From Pyropia yezoensis (taxonomy: Eukaryota; Rhodophyta; Bangiophyceae; Bangiales; Bangiaceae), in NCBI GenBank assembly GCA_009829735.1, contig CM020619.1, forward strand, positions 27,120,063 through 27,184,062: a stretch of DNA of 64,000 bases. The letters are read 5' to 3'. Every line of letters starts with the position of its first letter. Position 1 is the first letter of the stretch. The position numbers and the translations under genes were made by a program. Positions 51,276 through 60,815 of the stretch are shown piece by piece. A model generated the notes under the pieces. That model had not been told where the DNA came from. It saw only the letters and a program-made list of their open reading frames with translations, and did no database searches.

Positions 51276-54200
51276 ATGGACGCTCTCGAAGAGCAACCCC
51301 CCGTCGACACCGACACCTTCCGCTTTGTCACGCACGGTGCGTATGGCATTCTGCCACCCGGCGCCCCCCCCCCCCCCCTGGGGGGCGATGAGAAGCCCGC
51401 CCGGCGGGCGACGGCGGGGCCGCTGCTCGCCGCGTCGGCACAGACGGCCACCCTCTACGCCGCCCGCGGCGCGCGGATCTACTGCACCCCGCTGGCGGCG
51501 GTGCGCGCCGTCGCGGCCGCCCCGCGGTCGGCCGCCCCCGAGGCAGACGACGAGCCGCCGCCGGGGCTGGCCGCGACCGCCGTGCTGGCGCTTCCCGCTG
51601 CCGCCGTGGCGCTGTCGACGAGCGCCGACGGGGGGCTCCTCGCGGCGGTGTGCGCCGACGGGGGGGTGGCGGTGTGGGACCTGGCCGTCGGGGACGCTGG
51701 CGGCGGCGGCGCTGGTGGGGGCGGGGGAGCCTTGTCGCCGTCTCCGCCACCGCGTCTGCGCGGGCTGGGCCCCGCGGCCGACGGCCGGGACCGCATCACG
51801 TCGTTGGCGTGGGCGTCAGCGCCGGGCGCGGCCGAGACGGCCGCCATTGTCCGCGCGGGCGGCGGGGTGGGCGTGATCCGCAACGTCCGTCGCCGGCCGG
51901 CCGACGTGGAGGCCGTCCACGACGGGGGGGGGGCGGCGCCGGCGGGGCGGCCGGCACCCTCGCACGCCACCGCCGTCGCGTGGTGGCCGGGCGCCCACCG
52001 GCTGGCGGTCGCGTGCGTAGGCGGGGAGGTGGTGACGCTCGACGTGCCCCCGGCGGCGGGCGCCGGCGGGGGTGGCGAGGGCGGTGGCGCCCGCCGCTGC
52101 GCCGCCCGCACCGTGCCGGCGATTGCGTCGCAGTGGACCCCCGTCCATGTGGCCTTTCCGTCGCCGTCCTCCATGCTCGTCGCGTACGCGAGCGCGGCCG
52201 ATGACGCGGGGGGCGGCGGCGGGGGGGGGGACTCGGCGGACGAGGACTGGCGGCTGTGCTTTGTGGTGCACCAATGGCCGCCGGGGGGGGGGGACGCCGC
52301 CCCGCCAGGGGCGACCAACCTCGGCGAGCTCTGTTTTCCTGTTGGAGGGGAGGGCACTGATGACCCTGACAGCGATGATGAGCCCGTCGACGGCGGGCGC
52401 GGTGCCAACAGCGGCGGCGGGGACGACGATTACACTCCGCCGTGGACCCCCCCGCCGGTCGTGGTCTACACCGCGGTGGTGCCGTCCTGGCGGGTGGTAC
52501 TGGTCTCCACGTCCGCGTCCACCGACATTGAGGTGGTGGCCTGGGACGATGGCACCGGCGGCGGCGGGGGGGGGGGAGAGAGTGGCAGCGACGGCGCCTC
52601 GACCGTGTCGGCCACGTCTGTCGTCAGCGATGAGGCGGACGCAGGCGGCGGCGGGTGGGTCAATTGGAAGCCCGACGAGGGCGCCACCGCCGCCACCCCC
52701 ACGGGCGCCGACGATGAGGATACCTTCCCCCGCGGGCTGGTGGTGGACGTGACCACCCCCGCGGCGGGGGTGGTAATCAAGGGGGGGGGGCTCAAGCCGC
52801 TACCGCCGGCGCCCGTCGCGCACGTCCTTTCCTCTCGTCATGTGCTGTCGGTAGTGTCGTTGGTGGACGGCAGGCCGGGGGTGAGCATGCCGTCGCCGCT
52901 GGCGGTGGCGGCCGCCCCTGCGTTGGCCGTGGGGGCGGCCCCGCCGGGCGGCCTACCCGCGGCCGCCCCCGTGCCACGCCGCCCCGTGCGGCCGCCACCG
53001 CCGCCAGCGGCCGGCACGGCCGTTCCGCTGCCCGCCTTTGACACCCCACCCGCGTCGCCGCTCGCAGAAGCTGTATCCCCGCCAGGGGCGGCTGCCGGTG
53101 AGGCGTCGTTTATGCCACAGGGGGCGGCTGCGGTGCGGACCACCCAGCCGGGCTCCCTGTTTGGGGGCCCCGCCGGTGGCGAGCCGGCAGCGGCTGGCGA
53201 TTTCGGTTTTGGTCTCGCGGCGCCGCCAGGGGTCCCGTCGGCGGAGTCGCCCGACGGGCGCGCACCGTCCCCTTTTGGTGGTCCCGCCTCGGTACCTCGA
53301 CCCGACTTTGGCGGCGTGCATGCCCAGAACGCCTTTTCTACGACGCCCGATGCCGCTGCATTTGGCATTGCCGGCGGGATACCTCCTGCTGGCCTGGGCG
53401 GGTTTGGTGGGGACGTGGCTGCCGCGTTTGGGCGCACCGCCCAGTCTTCTGCTGTCGCAGCCGGGGGCGCCGCGCTGTCGGCGTCGGCGTCGGCGTTTGG
53501 CCAGCACGGCGTGAACGAGTATGAGGAGCAGGAGACTGCTGGCAGGAGGGGCGGCTTTGCCTTTGCACCTCCGGCGCGTGAGGTGCCGTCGCCGTCGTCG
53601 ACGGCGGTTGCCCTCCCCCCTGAGCGGCGGGTAGCGCCTCCGCCGCCCCCATCCCCCCCCCCTTCGTTTGCCGTGCCTGCCCAGGCGGTGGCGCTCCCCC
53701 CTGTGATGGAGCCGGGCGTCACCCCCAGGTCCGCCTTCCGGTCGGTCATTAGCGAGGCGGAGCGGGAGCTGGCGCGCTTGCGTGCGGCCACGTCGGCGCT
53801 GCCGTCGGCGTCTGCGGCCGCGTCGATGGAGCGGCGGCTGGCTCGCCTCGCTACCGCCACCGAGGACGCCAAGCGGGCGACAGCATCGGCGGCGGCGGCG
53901 TTTGAGGCGGCCGCGGGGGGCGCCCGTTACAGGGCAGCTGCTGAGACGGCTGCCGCAGACGCGGCCGTTGCGGACGCGTCGTACGCACTCGCGGCGGCGG
54001 CGGGCGGAGGCGAGGGCCGCTCCGGTCGCCGCGACGAAGAGAGTGGGGGGTCTCCCGGTGACGGCTGGCGGCGGCGGGCGCTGGACCCGGCGTCAGCCGC
54101 GGCTGAGGAGACCATGGCCGCCACAGAGGCGGCAGTGGTGGCGGCGTTGGACAAGCTGGACGCGGCGGTAGAGCGGCGGCGCGCCGCCACGGCGGGCGTT

Positions 54201-57200
54201 GGGGCCTCCTCGGCACGGTCGCGGGGCGGTAGCGGCGGCGGCGGCCGGGTGGAGCTGGTGCCTTCCAGCGGTGGCGGCTCCCCGTCGCCGCTGCCCCCGT
54301 CGCCGTCTCCATCGTCGCCCCGCACGGCCGTGTTGCCCGGGGGGGTGCGCGTGTATGGACCGGCTGGTCGACGACGGGCGTCTGCTGCCGGGGTGTGCGG
54401 CGGCTCGCCCTCCCCGCTCGTCGCCCGTCGCCTGTCGGTTTCGTCGGTGGGCATGGGGTCCCCGTCCCCGCTGGTAAGTCGTCGCCTGTCGGTGACGGTG
54501 GGGGGCGTCGGCGGCTCGCCGTCCTCCCCCGCGGCGTCGACGGTGGTAGTACGGCGAACGACGGGGGCGGTCACGGGCAGCGCCCGGCGGCACAGTACGC
54601 CCGCGGCGGGCCTGCAGCAGCTTCGCAGCCCGGGGGGAGATAGCCCTCTGTGGTCGCCCACTGGCGGCAGCGGCCGCGCTGGCGGCCGCCACCGCCGCCC
54701 GGGTGCACCGCCGGCCGCCGCCGGCGGCGCCGCGCGCACGGCACAGCAGCTCTACACGACGTTGTCACTGCAAGAAGTACGACTGCGGCGGGTGCGGGCT
54801 ATGCTCGCCCTCCTCTCCGCCGAGCTCCGCGCCCACGGGCGGGGGGAGACGGTGGGGGGGCTGGCGGGCCTCCGCCTCACCGACGCCGACCCGCTGGGGT
54901 CACTGCCAGCCGGGGCAGACGCCGCCACGCGGCGTGGCCGTGGCGGCCGCGACGGCCCCGGTCTGGCCAACGGCGACGCCTACTATGGCGCCGCGGATGC
55001 TGGCGGCGCGCCTCCTGGGGGGGGGCTTGTCTCGGCTGAGGTGCTCGACGTGCTGCGGCAGACGGCCCTCCGCGGCGGCCGCGCCGCCGTGCGGGTGACG
55101 CCGGCAGTCGCGGCTGCGCTTGCGCCCCCGCCACCCCCGCCGTTGGTGGGTGCGGCGCACGGGCGGGGAGGGGAACGACGGGTGGCGTCGGCAGGGGGCG
55201 TGCCTACGCGGCGGGCTACGCCACCCCAGGCCGCGGCGGCGGCATTCCCGTTTGGGCGCGCGCCGACGGCGGCATCCCCGTTTGGCGCCCCCCCGTCGGC
55301 GGCGACGGCGTCACCATTTGGCACCGCGCCTTCCGCGGCGGCCGCGTCACCCTTTGGCGCGGCCCCGCGGTTTGGCGCCCCCCCCGCACCGACGGGGGCG
55401 TTTGGCGCGCCGGAGGGCGGCGGCGGCAGGCCCTCCCCGCGCACCACGCCGGCGCGAGCTGGCACACCGCCCGCGGCGGCGCCGCTGCCACCGCCCGGGA
55501 GCCATCGGGTCAAGCCGCCACCGGGGCTGGGCCCGGCTGGCGCGGCGGCGGCCAAGCGGGCGGCGGCATCAGCGGCGCCGCCGCCGGCACCGCTGCCGCC
55601 ACAGGGGAGCCACCGCGTCAAGCCGCCACAGGGGCTTGGGCCAGGCGGTGGGGGGGCAGTCAAGAAGGAGACGCCAGCGGCGCCGCCGCCGGCGCCACTG
55701 CCACCGCCCGGGAGCCATCGCGTCAAGCCCCCGCAGGGGCTTGGACCAGGCGGTGGCGGGTCAGCCAAGCGGGAGACTGCCGCCGCCCCGCCGGCGGCGC
55801 CGCTGCCACCGCCAGGGAGCCACCGCGTCAAGCCGCCACAGGGTCTGGGACCGGGCGGCGGGGGGACGTCGCGGCGGGAGACGCCGCCGCCAGCGCCGCC
55901 TGCGGCGCCGCTGCCCCCACCGGGGAGCCACCGCGTCAAGCCGCCGTCTGGCTTGGGACCGGGCGGCGGGGGGACGTCGCGGCGGGAGACGCCGCCGCCA
56001 GCGCCGCCCGCGGCGCCGCTGCCCCCACCGGGGAGCCACCGCGTCAAGCCACCGTCTGGCTTGGGACCGGGTGGCGGAGGGACGGCCAAGCGGGAAACGT
56101 CGGCGACGGCGCCGCCGCCCGCGGCGCCGCTGCCGCCTCCAGGGAGCCACCGCGTCAAGCCACCGGCGGGGCTGGGGCCCGGCGGTTCCGGCGGGGCGGC
56201 GGCGGTGGCCAAGGCCGCCGCCGCGCCCGCGGGGGCTGGCGGCCTCTTTGGTGGCCCCCCGCCGTCGACGGCGGGGGGCTCCCCGTTTGGGTCGGCCCCG
56301 CCCGCGACGGACGCGGCGGGCGGTGGCAAGGGCGCGTTTGGGGGAGGCGCCTTTGGCGGCACCCCGTCGAGTGGCGGCGGCGGCCTGTTTGGCGCCCAGC
56401 CCCCGGCGTCGTCGGCCGCAGCGACGTCGGTGGGGGGCGCTTTTTTGTTTGGCGCCACGGGGGGGTCGTCGCTGTTTGGTGCCCCGGCGGCGGCGGCGGC
56501 GGCGGGCTCACCGGCGACGAGCGGCGCCGGCGGCCTGTTTGGCACGCCCGCCGGCGCGCTGGCCTCGGGGGCGCCACCGGCGGCGGCCCTGTTTGGCGCG
56601 CCCCCCACGGCCGCCAGCTCCTCGTCGAGTGACTCGCCGCTGAGCGGCACGGGGCCACCCGTGTCGGCCGCTGCCGCCACGGACGCTGCCGCCGCCGCCG
56701 CCCCTGCCACGTCGGCGGCGTCGCCGTTTGGTGCAGCCTTTGGCGGCGGCGCCACGGCCGGCGGCACCGGCACCGGCTTTGGGGGGCTCTCCCTCGGCGG
56801 CGGCGCCGCGGGCGGCAAGGCAACGCCCGCGACGACGGGGGTTCTCTTTGGTGCCCCCGCCGCCGCCGCCGCTGCCATGCCCGCGCCCCCCGCCGGGGCG
56901 TCGCTCTTTGGAGCGACGGCGGCGCCGGCGGCGGCGCCTTCCGCAAGCGGCGGCCTCTTTGGTGCCGCCGCTGCCCCTGGGGCGGGGCTGTTTGGTGGTG
57001 CTGCCGGCGCGGCCGCGCCCGCGTCGGCGGGCGGCAGCGGCGGCGGCGGCGGCGGGGGCCTCTTTGGGACGTCGTCGGCCGCCCCCGCGGGCGGCGGCGG
57101 CCTGTTTGGCGCCACGGCCGCCCCCGCAGCGGGCGGCGGCCTCTTTGGCGCCGCGTCGTCGGCGGGCGCGCCCGCCGGGGGGGGGCTGTTTGGCGCCGCC

Positions 57201-58054
57201 GCCTCGGGGGGGGGCGGCGGCGGCACCGGCGGCCTCTTTGGAGCCGCCGCTGCTGGTGGGGCGGCGCTCGGCGGCGGCGGCGGCGGTGGTTTTTTCTCCT
57301 CTGCCCCCGTCACCGCCGGCGCCGCCGGCGGCGCGTTTGGCACTGCCGCCGCCGGCGGCGGCAGCAGCGCTGCGGCGCCCGCGGCGGGCGGCCTCTTTGG
57401 CACCGCGCCCCCCGCGGCATCGGGTGCGGGGGCGGGCGCGTTTGGCGGCGGCGGCGGCGGCACGCCCTTTGGGAGCGGCGCCCCCGCCCCCGCCTTTGGC
57501 GCGGCGTCCCCGTTTGGGGCGGCCGCCGCCGGCAGCGGCGGCGCCGCGCCCGCCCCCGCCTTTGGCGCGCCCTCCTCGCTGGGCGCGGCGGCGCCCGCCT
57601 TTGGCGCCCCGTCGGCGATTGGCGCCGCCGGCGCCGGCGCGGTCGGGCCCGGCGCCGCCGGCGGCGGCGGCTCCCCGTTTGGCGCCCCCGCCCCGCTGGG
57701 CGGCGGCGGCGGCGGCGGCGGCACCCCGTTTGGCAGCGTCACGCCAGTGGTGGCGCCGCCGCCGGGCGCGTTTGGGGGCTTTGGGGGCGCCGCCGCCGCC
57801 GGCGGGGGGGGCGCCGGCGGCGACGCCGCGTCGCCGTTTGCGGCGGCCGCCGCTGCCGCCGCGGGCGGCTCCCCGTTTGGCGCCGTTGCCGGCGGCGCCG
57901 CCCCGGGGGGGGGCGGGGGGGCGACGGGCTTTGGCGCCCTCGCCCCCGGGGGGGGGGGGGGGGGTTTGGCGCCCCCGCCGCTGCGGGGGCGGGCGCTTTT
58001 GGGGCGGCGCCCCCGTTTGGGGGGGGGGCGTCCTTTACGGCTCGCCAGCGCTGA
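51276..58054 (+). CDS. FG-repeat nucleoporin, NUP214-like
   Basis: About 2259 residues from the ATG at 51276. A cytoplasmic-face nuclear-pore protein that would take part in mRNA export. The first 590 or so residues have the blade-like hydrophobic pattern of a beta-propeller (AAVALSTSADGGLLAAVCAD, GGVAVWDL, SLAWASAP, AVAWWPGAHRLAVACVGGEV), as in NUP214/Nup159. A Pro/FG linker (SLFGGPAGGEP) follows; then at about 820-1000 a helical stretch likely to be the coiled coil (SEAERELARLRAATSALPSA, MERRLARLATATEDAKRATA). Seven tandem GSHRVKPP repeats come at about 1400-1640, and the C-terminal 610 residues are dense FG repeats (GLFGAA, SPFGAA, AFGAP). The frame runs on to 58205 as sequenced. Shifting by one in the G run at about 57949-57964 restores FG repeats and a stop at 58052-58054, so the end given assumes that correction. 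The N-terminal propeller identification is by pattern only. Confidence 0.85.
55470..56200 (+). repeat. Seven tandem repeats of about 102 bp inside the nucleoporin
   Basis: Each unit encodes APLPPPGSHRVKPP(Q/S/P/A)GLG and a Gly-rich end with (K/R)(K/R)ET. Units begin near 55480, 55580, 55685, 55790, 55895, 56005 and 56115. Units four to six are almost identical at DNA level, pointing to recent expansion or homogenisation. Confidence 0.85.
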
Positions 58055-58500
58055 GGGCAACGCGTTTGGGGGGGGGGCGGCAGGGGGTGGGGGGGGTGGA
58101 GGTGGAAGGGTGGCTCGCGTAAGGGGGTGGGTGCTGGGAGTGGGGGGGCGCCAAGAAGCAACGAAGGGCGCTTGTGGTGTGTCCTATCATAGGTACCTAC
58201 CTTGAGTTCGGTCTGCGGGGTTGCGCGCTTCGGTCCCGTCCAGAGTTAAGGCCGGGCAGGCGCGCGTGCAGGTCTGCCCCCGTGCGAGGTCCACACCGCA
58301 GCGGTATGTGGGGCGTCACGGCACGGGCAGACCACTCCCACAGGGGGGAGGGGGATGGGGGGGGCCCCCACCCCCCTTCACCACCTATCGACCCCCCCAC
58401 CTACCCCCCCACCCGCCCCCACCATCATCCCCCACTCTCCAGCCCATCCACCCCCCCCCCGTCCTTCCCCCCCCCCCCCCCCCCCCCCTGTGCCCCCCTC
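58055..58500. other. Convergent 3' spacer with long C run
   Basis: Lies between the stops of the nucleoporin and NFU1 genes. It contains G runs at 58068-58104 and a C run of about 20 at 58470-58490. No coding sequence. Confidence 0.6.
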
Positions 58501-59538
58501 TCAACTCCGCAAGATGCCCGCATCAGCCAGCTTCTTCTCCATCGCCGACAGCGCCTTGTCACTCTCCCGCGCAACGGGGTCCGCCTCCCCGTCGGGCACC
58601 ACCTCCTCCACGCCCTTGACCTCTGGCACGTAGTGGCGGAGCATATTCTCCACCCCGTGCTTGAGCGTCACCGACGACGAGGAGCAGGTGCTGCACGCGC
58701 CCTGCAGGGCCAGCGACACCACCCCGGTGGCCTCGTCAAAGCCCACGTACACAATGTTGCCCCCGTCCTCGGCGACCGCCGGCTTGACCCGCGTCTCGAG
58801 CAGCTCCTTGATCATCGCCACCACCTCCGAGTCCGTGTCGAGGATGGCCGTGTCGGCGGGCCCACCCCCGCCGCCGCCGCCGCCCCCCCCCTCCCCGACC
58901 CCACCGTCGGCGCCCCCACCGTCGGCGCCGCCGCCCAGCACCGGGTCGCCAGTGGCAAAAAAGTCGGCCACCACCCCAAACACCTCGGGCCGCAGCACCG
59001 CCCACGTGACGGCGGGCTCCTTGGTGACGGTCACAAAGTCCGAGCCGAAAAAGACGGACCGCACCCCGTCCAGCGTCAGCAGCCGCCGCGCGAGCGCCGA
59101 GCCGCCCGCCGCGCGGAGGGAGCCAAACTCGGCCGTCCCCACGCCGCCGGGCATCACCTCCCGGCCGGGGAGGAACATGACCGCATCCGCGTTGGGCGTT
59201 GGCTGCGTCTGGATAAAGAGGCCCCGGCGGGCGCCCCCGCCGCCGCCGCGGCCACCGGGTCTGCCGCCAAGGCCGCCGCCACCCACCACCGCCGCCAGGG
59301 ACCGCGGCGACGGGGAGAGGAGGTCACGGGCAGCAGCGCCGGCCGGCCTGCCCCCGCCCGCTGCCAACACAGACAGCCCCGCCGCCGTCGCCGGGGGGAA
59401 AGCCCACCGCCGTGGCCACGCCAGGCTGCCGCCCCGCCCGCCGCCGCCGCCGCCGCCGCCACAGACGCCCCCACGGGGTATCCCTCTGCCGCGGGCGAAC
59501 CCGCGGGCCACCGCCGCCGCTGCCGCCCGGGAGGCCAT
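58501..59538 (-). CDS. NFU1: NFU1-type iron-sulfur cluster scaffold
   Basis: 345 residues from the ATG at 59538. Receives a 4Fe-4S cluster and hands it to mitochondrial client enzymes such as lipoyl synthase (known for the family). The N-terminal 100 residues are Arg/Ala/Gly-rich with few acidic residues, as in a mitochondrial transit peptide. The Nfu N-terminal domain begins FIQTQPTPNADAVMFLPGRE (about 108) and runs through GVRSVFFGSDFVTVTK. After a Gly-rich linker the NifU C-terminal domain starts near 235 (EVVAMIKELLETRVKPAVAE, DGGNIVYVGFD), with the cluster-binding CSTC in LQGACSTCSSSSVTLK (about 282-285) and HGVENMLRHYVPEV. Domain order is that of NFU1/HIRIP5, not of plastid NFU proteins, which have a duplicated NifU domain. 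The extra Gly linker is unusual. Intronless; convergent with the nucleoporin gene. Confidence 0.95.
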   Translation of the reverse strand: MASRAAAAAVARGFARGRGIPRGGVCGGGGGGGGRGGSLAWPRRWAFPPATAAGLSVLAAGGGRPAGAAARDLLSPSPRSLAAVVGGGGLGGRPGGRGGGGGARRGLFIQTQPTPNADAVMFLPGREVMPGGVGTAEFGSLRAAGGSALARRLLTLDGVRSVFFGSDFVTVTKEPAVTWAVLRPEVFGVVADFFATGDPVLGGGADGGGADGGVGEGGGGGGGGGGPADTAILDTDSEVVAMIKELLETRVKPAVAEDGGNIVYVGFDEATGVVSLALQGACSTCSSSSVTLKHGVENMLRHYVPEVKGVEEVVPDGEADPVARESDKALSAMEKKLADAGILRS

Positions 59539-60815
59539 GACCACCGTGGACGCGCGGGAGCAGGGTTGGGGGGGGAGCGGGTGGGGAGGCGAGGAAGAAA
59601 GGGGTGGAAGAAGCGGGTGGAAGGAACGGACGGTGGGGGTTGCGGCAAGCGTGGTCGACCGGCCGTGCGTGAAAAGATGATGGGCGCGGGGGGCGGGGGG
59701 GAGGGGGGGTCGCGCTTGTAGAGGGCGGCCGCGCGGGCAGCGTTGAGGGCAGACGGTGGACGGCGAGGAAGAGAGGGGAGCGCCGGGGAGGAGCTGCACG
59801 GACAGCGGCGCCTCGTGCAGCCGGGGCCCGCAAGTCGGCAGGCAGACGGCACGCTCCCGCGCGCGGCCACGACCGTCGTGACGCACGCCGCGTCCGACTT
59901 GGTGAGCCCCACGCCTAATCCAAAGCCCAGTCTACCCACTAAGCTCCGATCTTGCAGATGACGGCAAATTCGCTCGCGCCAGACCCGCAGCTTGCAGCTG
60001 CAGGCTGCGACTCTGCGCGGCTGCTGGGAAATGGATGCGTCTGGGGGGCGCAGCGACGGCCGAAGACAGACCGCTACGGCCGTGGGCGATACCGACAGCT
60101 GTGGCGAGAGGCCGTGGCGGAAGCCTCACGCATCCAGGGGGGTGGTGTCTGCCGCAGCATGGAGGTAGCGGGCGGGTCAGAGGGGCTGAGGCAGGGGGCT
60201 ACAGATGGGACGCGGGCGGGCGTACCCTGGCCGCCACGCGGCACGCGGGGGCCCGCCGCCCGCCGGGACGGGGCGCTTGTGGCGCGGGGGGGTGGCAGCG
60301 ACAGGAAGACGGTAGAGGCGGTATATAGCCTGCAAGCCGCAGTCGGTGTCGTTGAGGTGGGGAGACCGGGCGGGGTCGCGCGGGGCGGCCGCTACCCGGG
60401 GCGGGGGGCGGCCGCTGCGTGGCGCGATGCGGATGGGGACGAGGCCACGGCGGCTCGCGTCCCCGTACGCACGGGGGCGGTGCGGGAGTCGATGTCCACC
60501 GTGTGCCAACGCTGCTATACGGACGCCGGCCGACGGGAGGCGGGGGAGGCAGGCACCCGGCGGCGGCAGCGGCGGCTGCGTCCGCGGCTGCGGTGGCCGC
60601 GGCAATGGGCAGCGGCTGCGGCAGCTGCGGCTGTGGCAGCGCCAGAGGGCACGCGGGTCAGCGGCGGTGACGGCCGAGGCAGCGCCGTCGGCACCCTTTT
60701 TTTTTTTTTTTTTTTTTGTGAGGTCTAGGCGCCCCCCTCCCGCCCCCCTGGTCTGCCGTCTCCTTTCCTCCTTCCCCCCTTGCCTACGACGGCCCCTGTC
60801 CGCAGACGGTGGCGC
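59539..60815. other. Intergenic; T run at 60700-60717
   Basis: The upstream side of NFU1 and downstream side of the RS-domain gene. A homopolymer of about 18 Ts lies at 60700-60717. Plus-strand frames from 59952 and 60346 are Arg/Gly-rich shadows without domains. Confidence 0.5.

Noticed and set aside
54983-58060. Minus-strand 1025-codon Pro/Ala-rich ORF
   Set aside because: Exact antisense of the nucleoporin FG region. Strong G+C at third positions keeps the complementary frame open.
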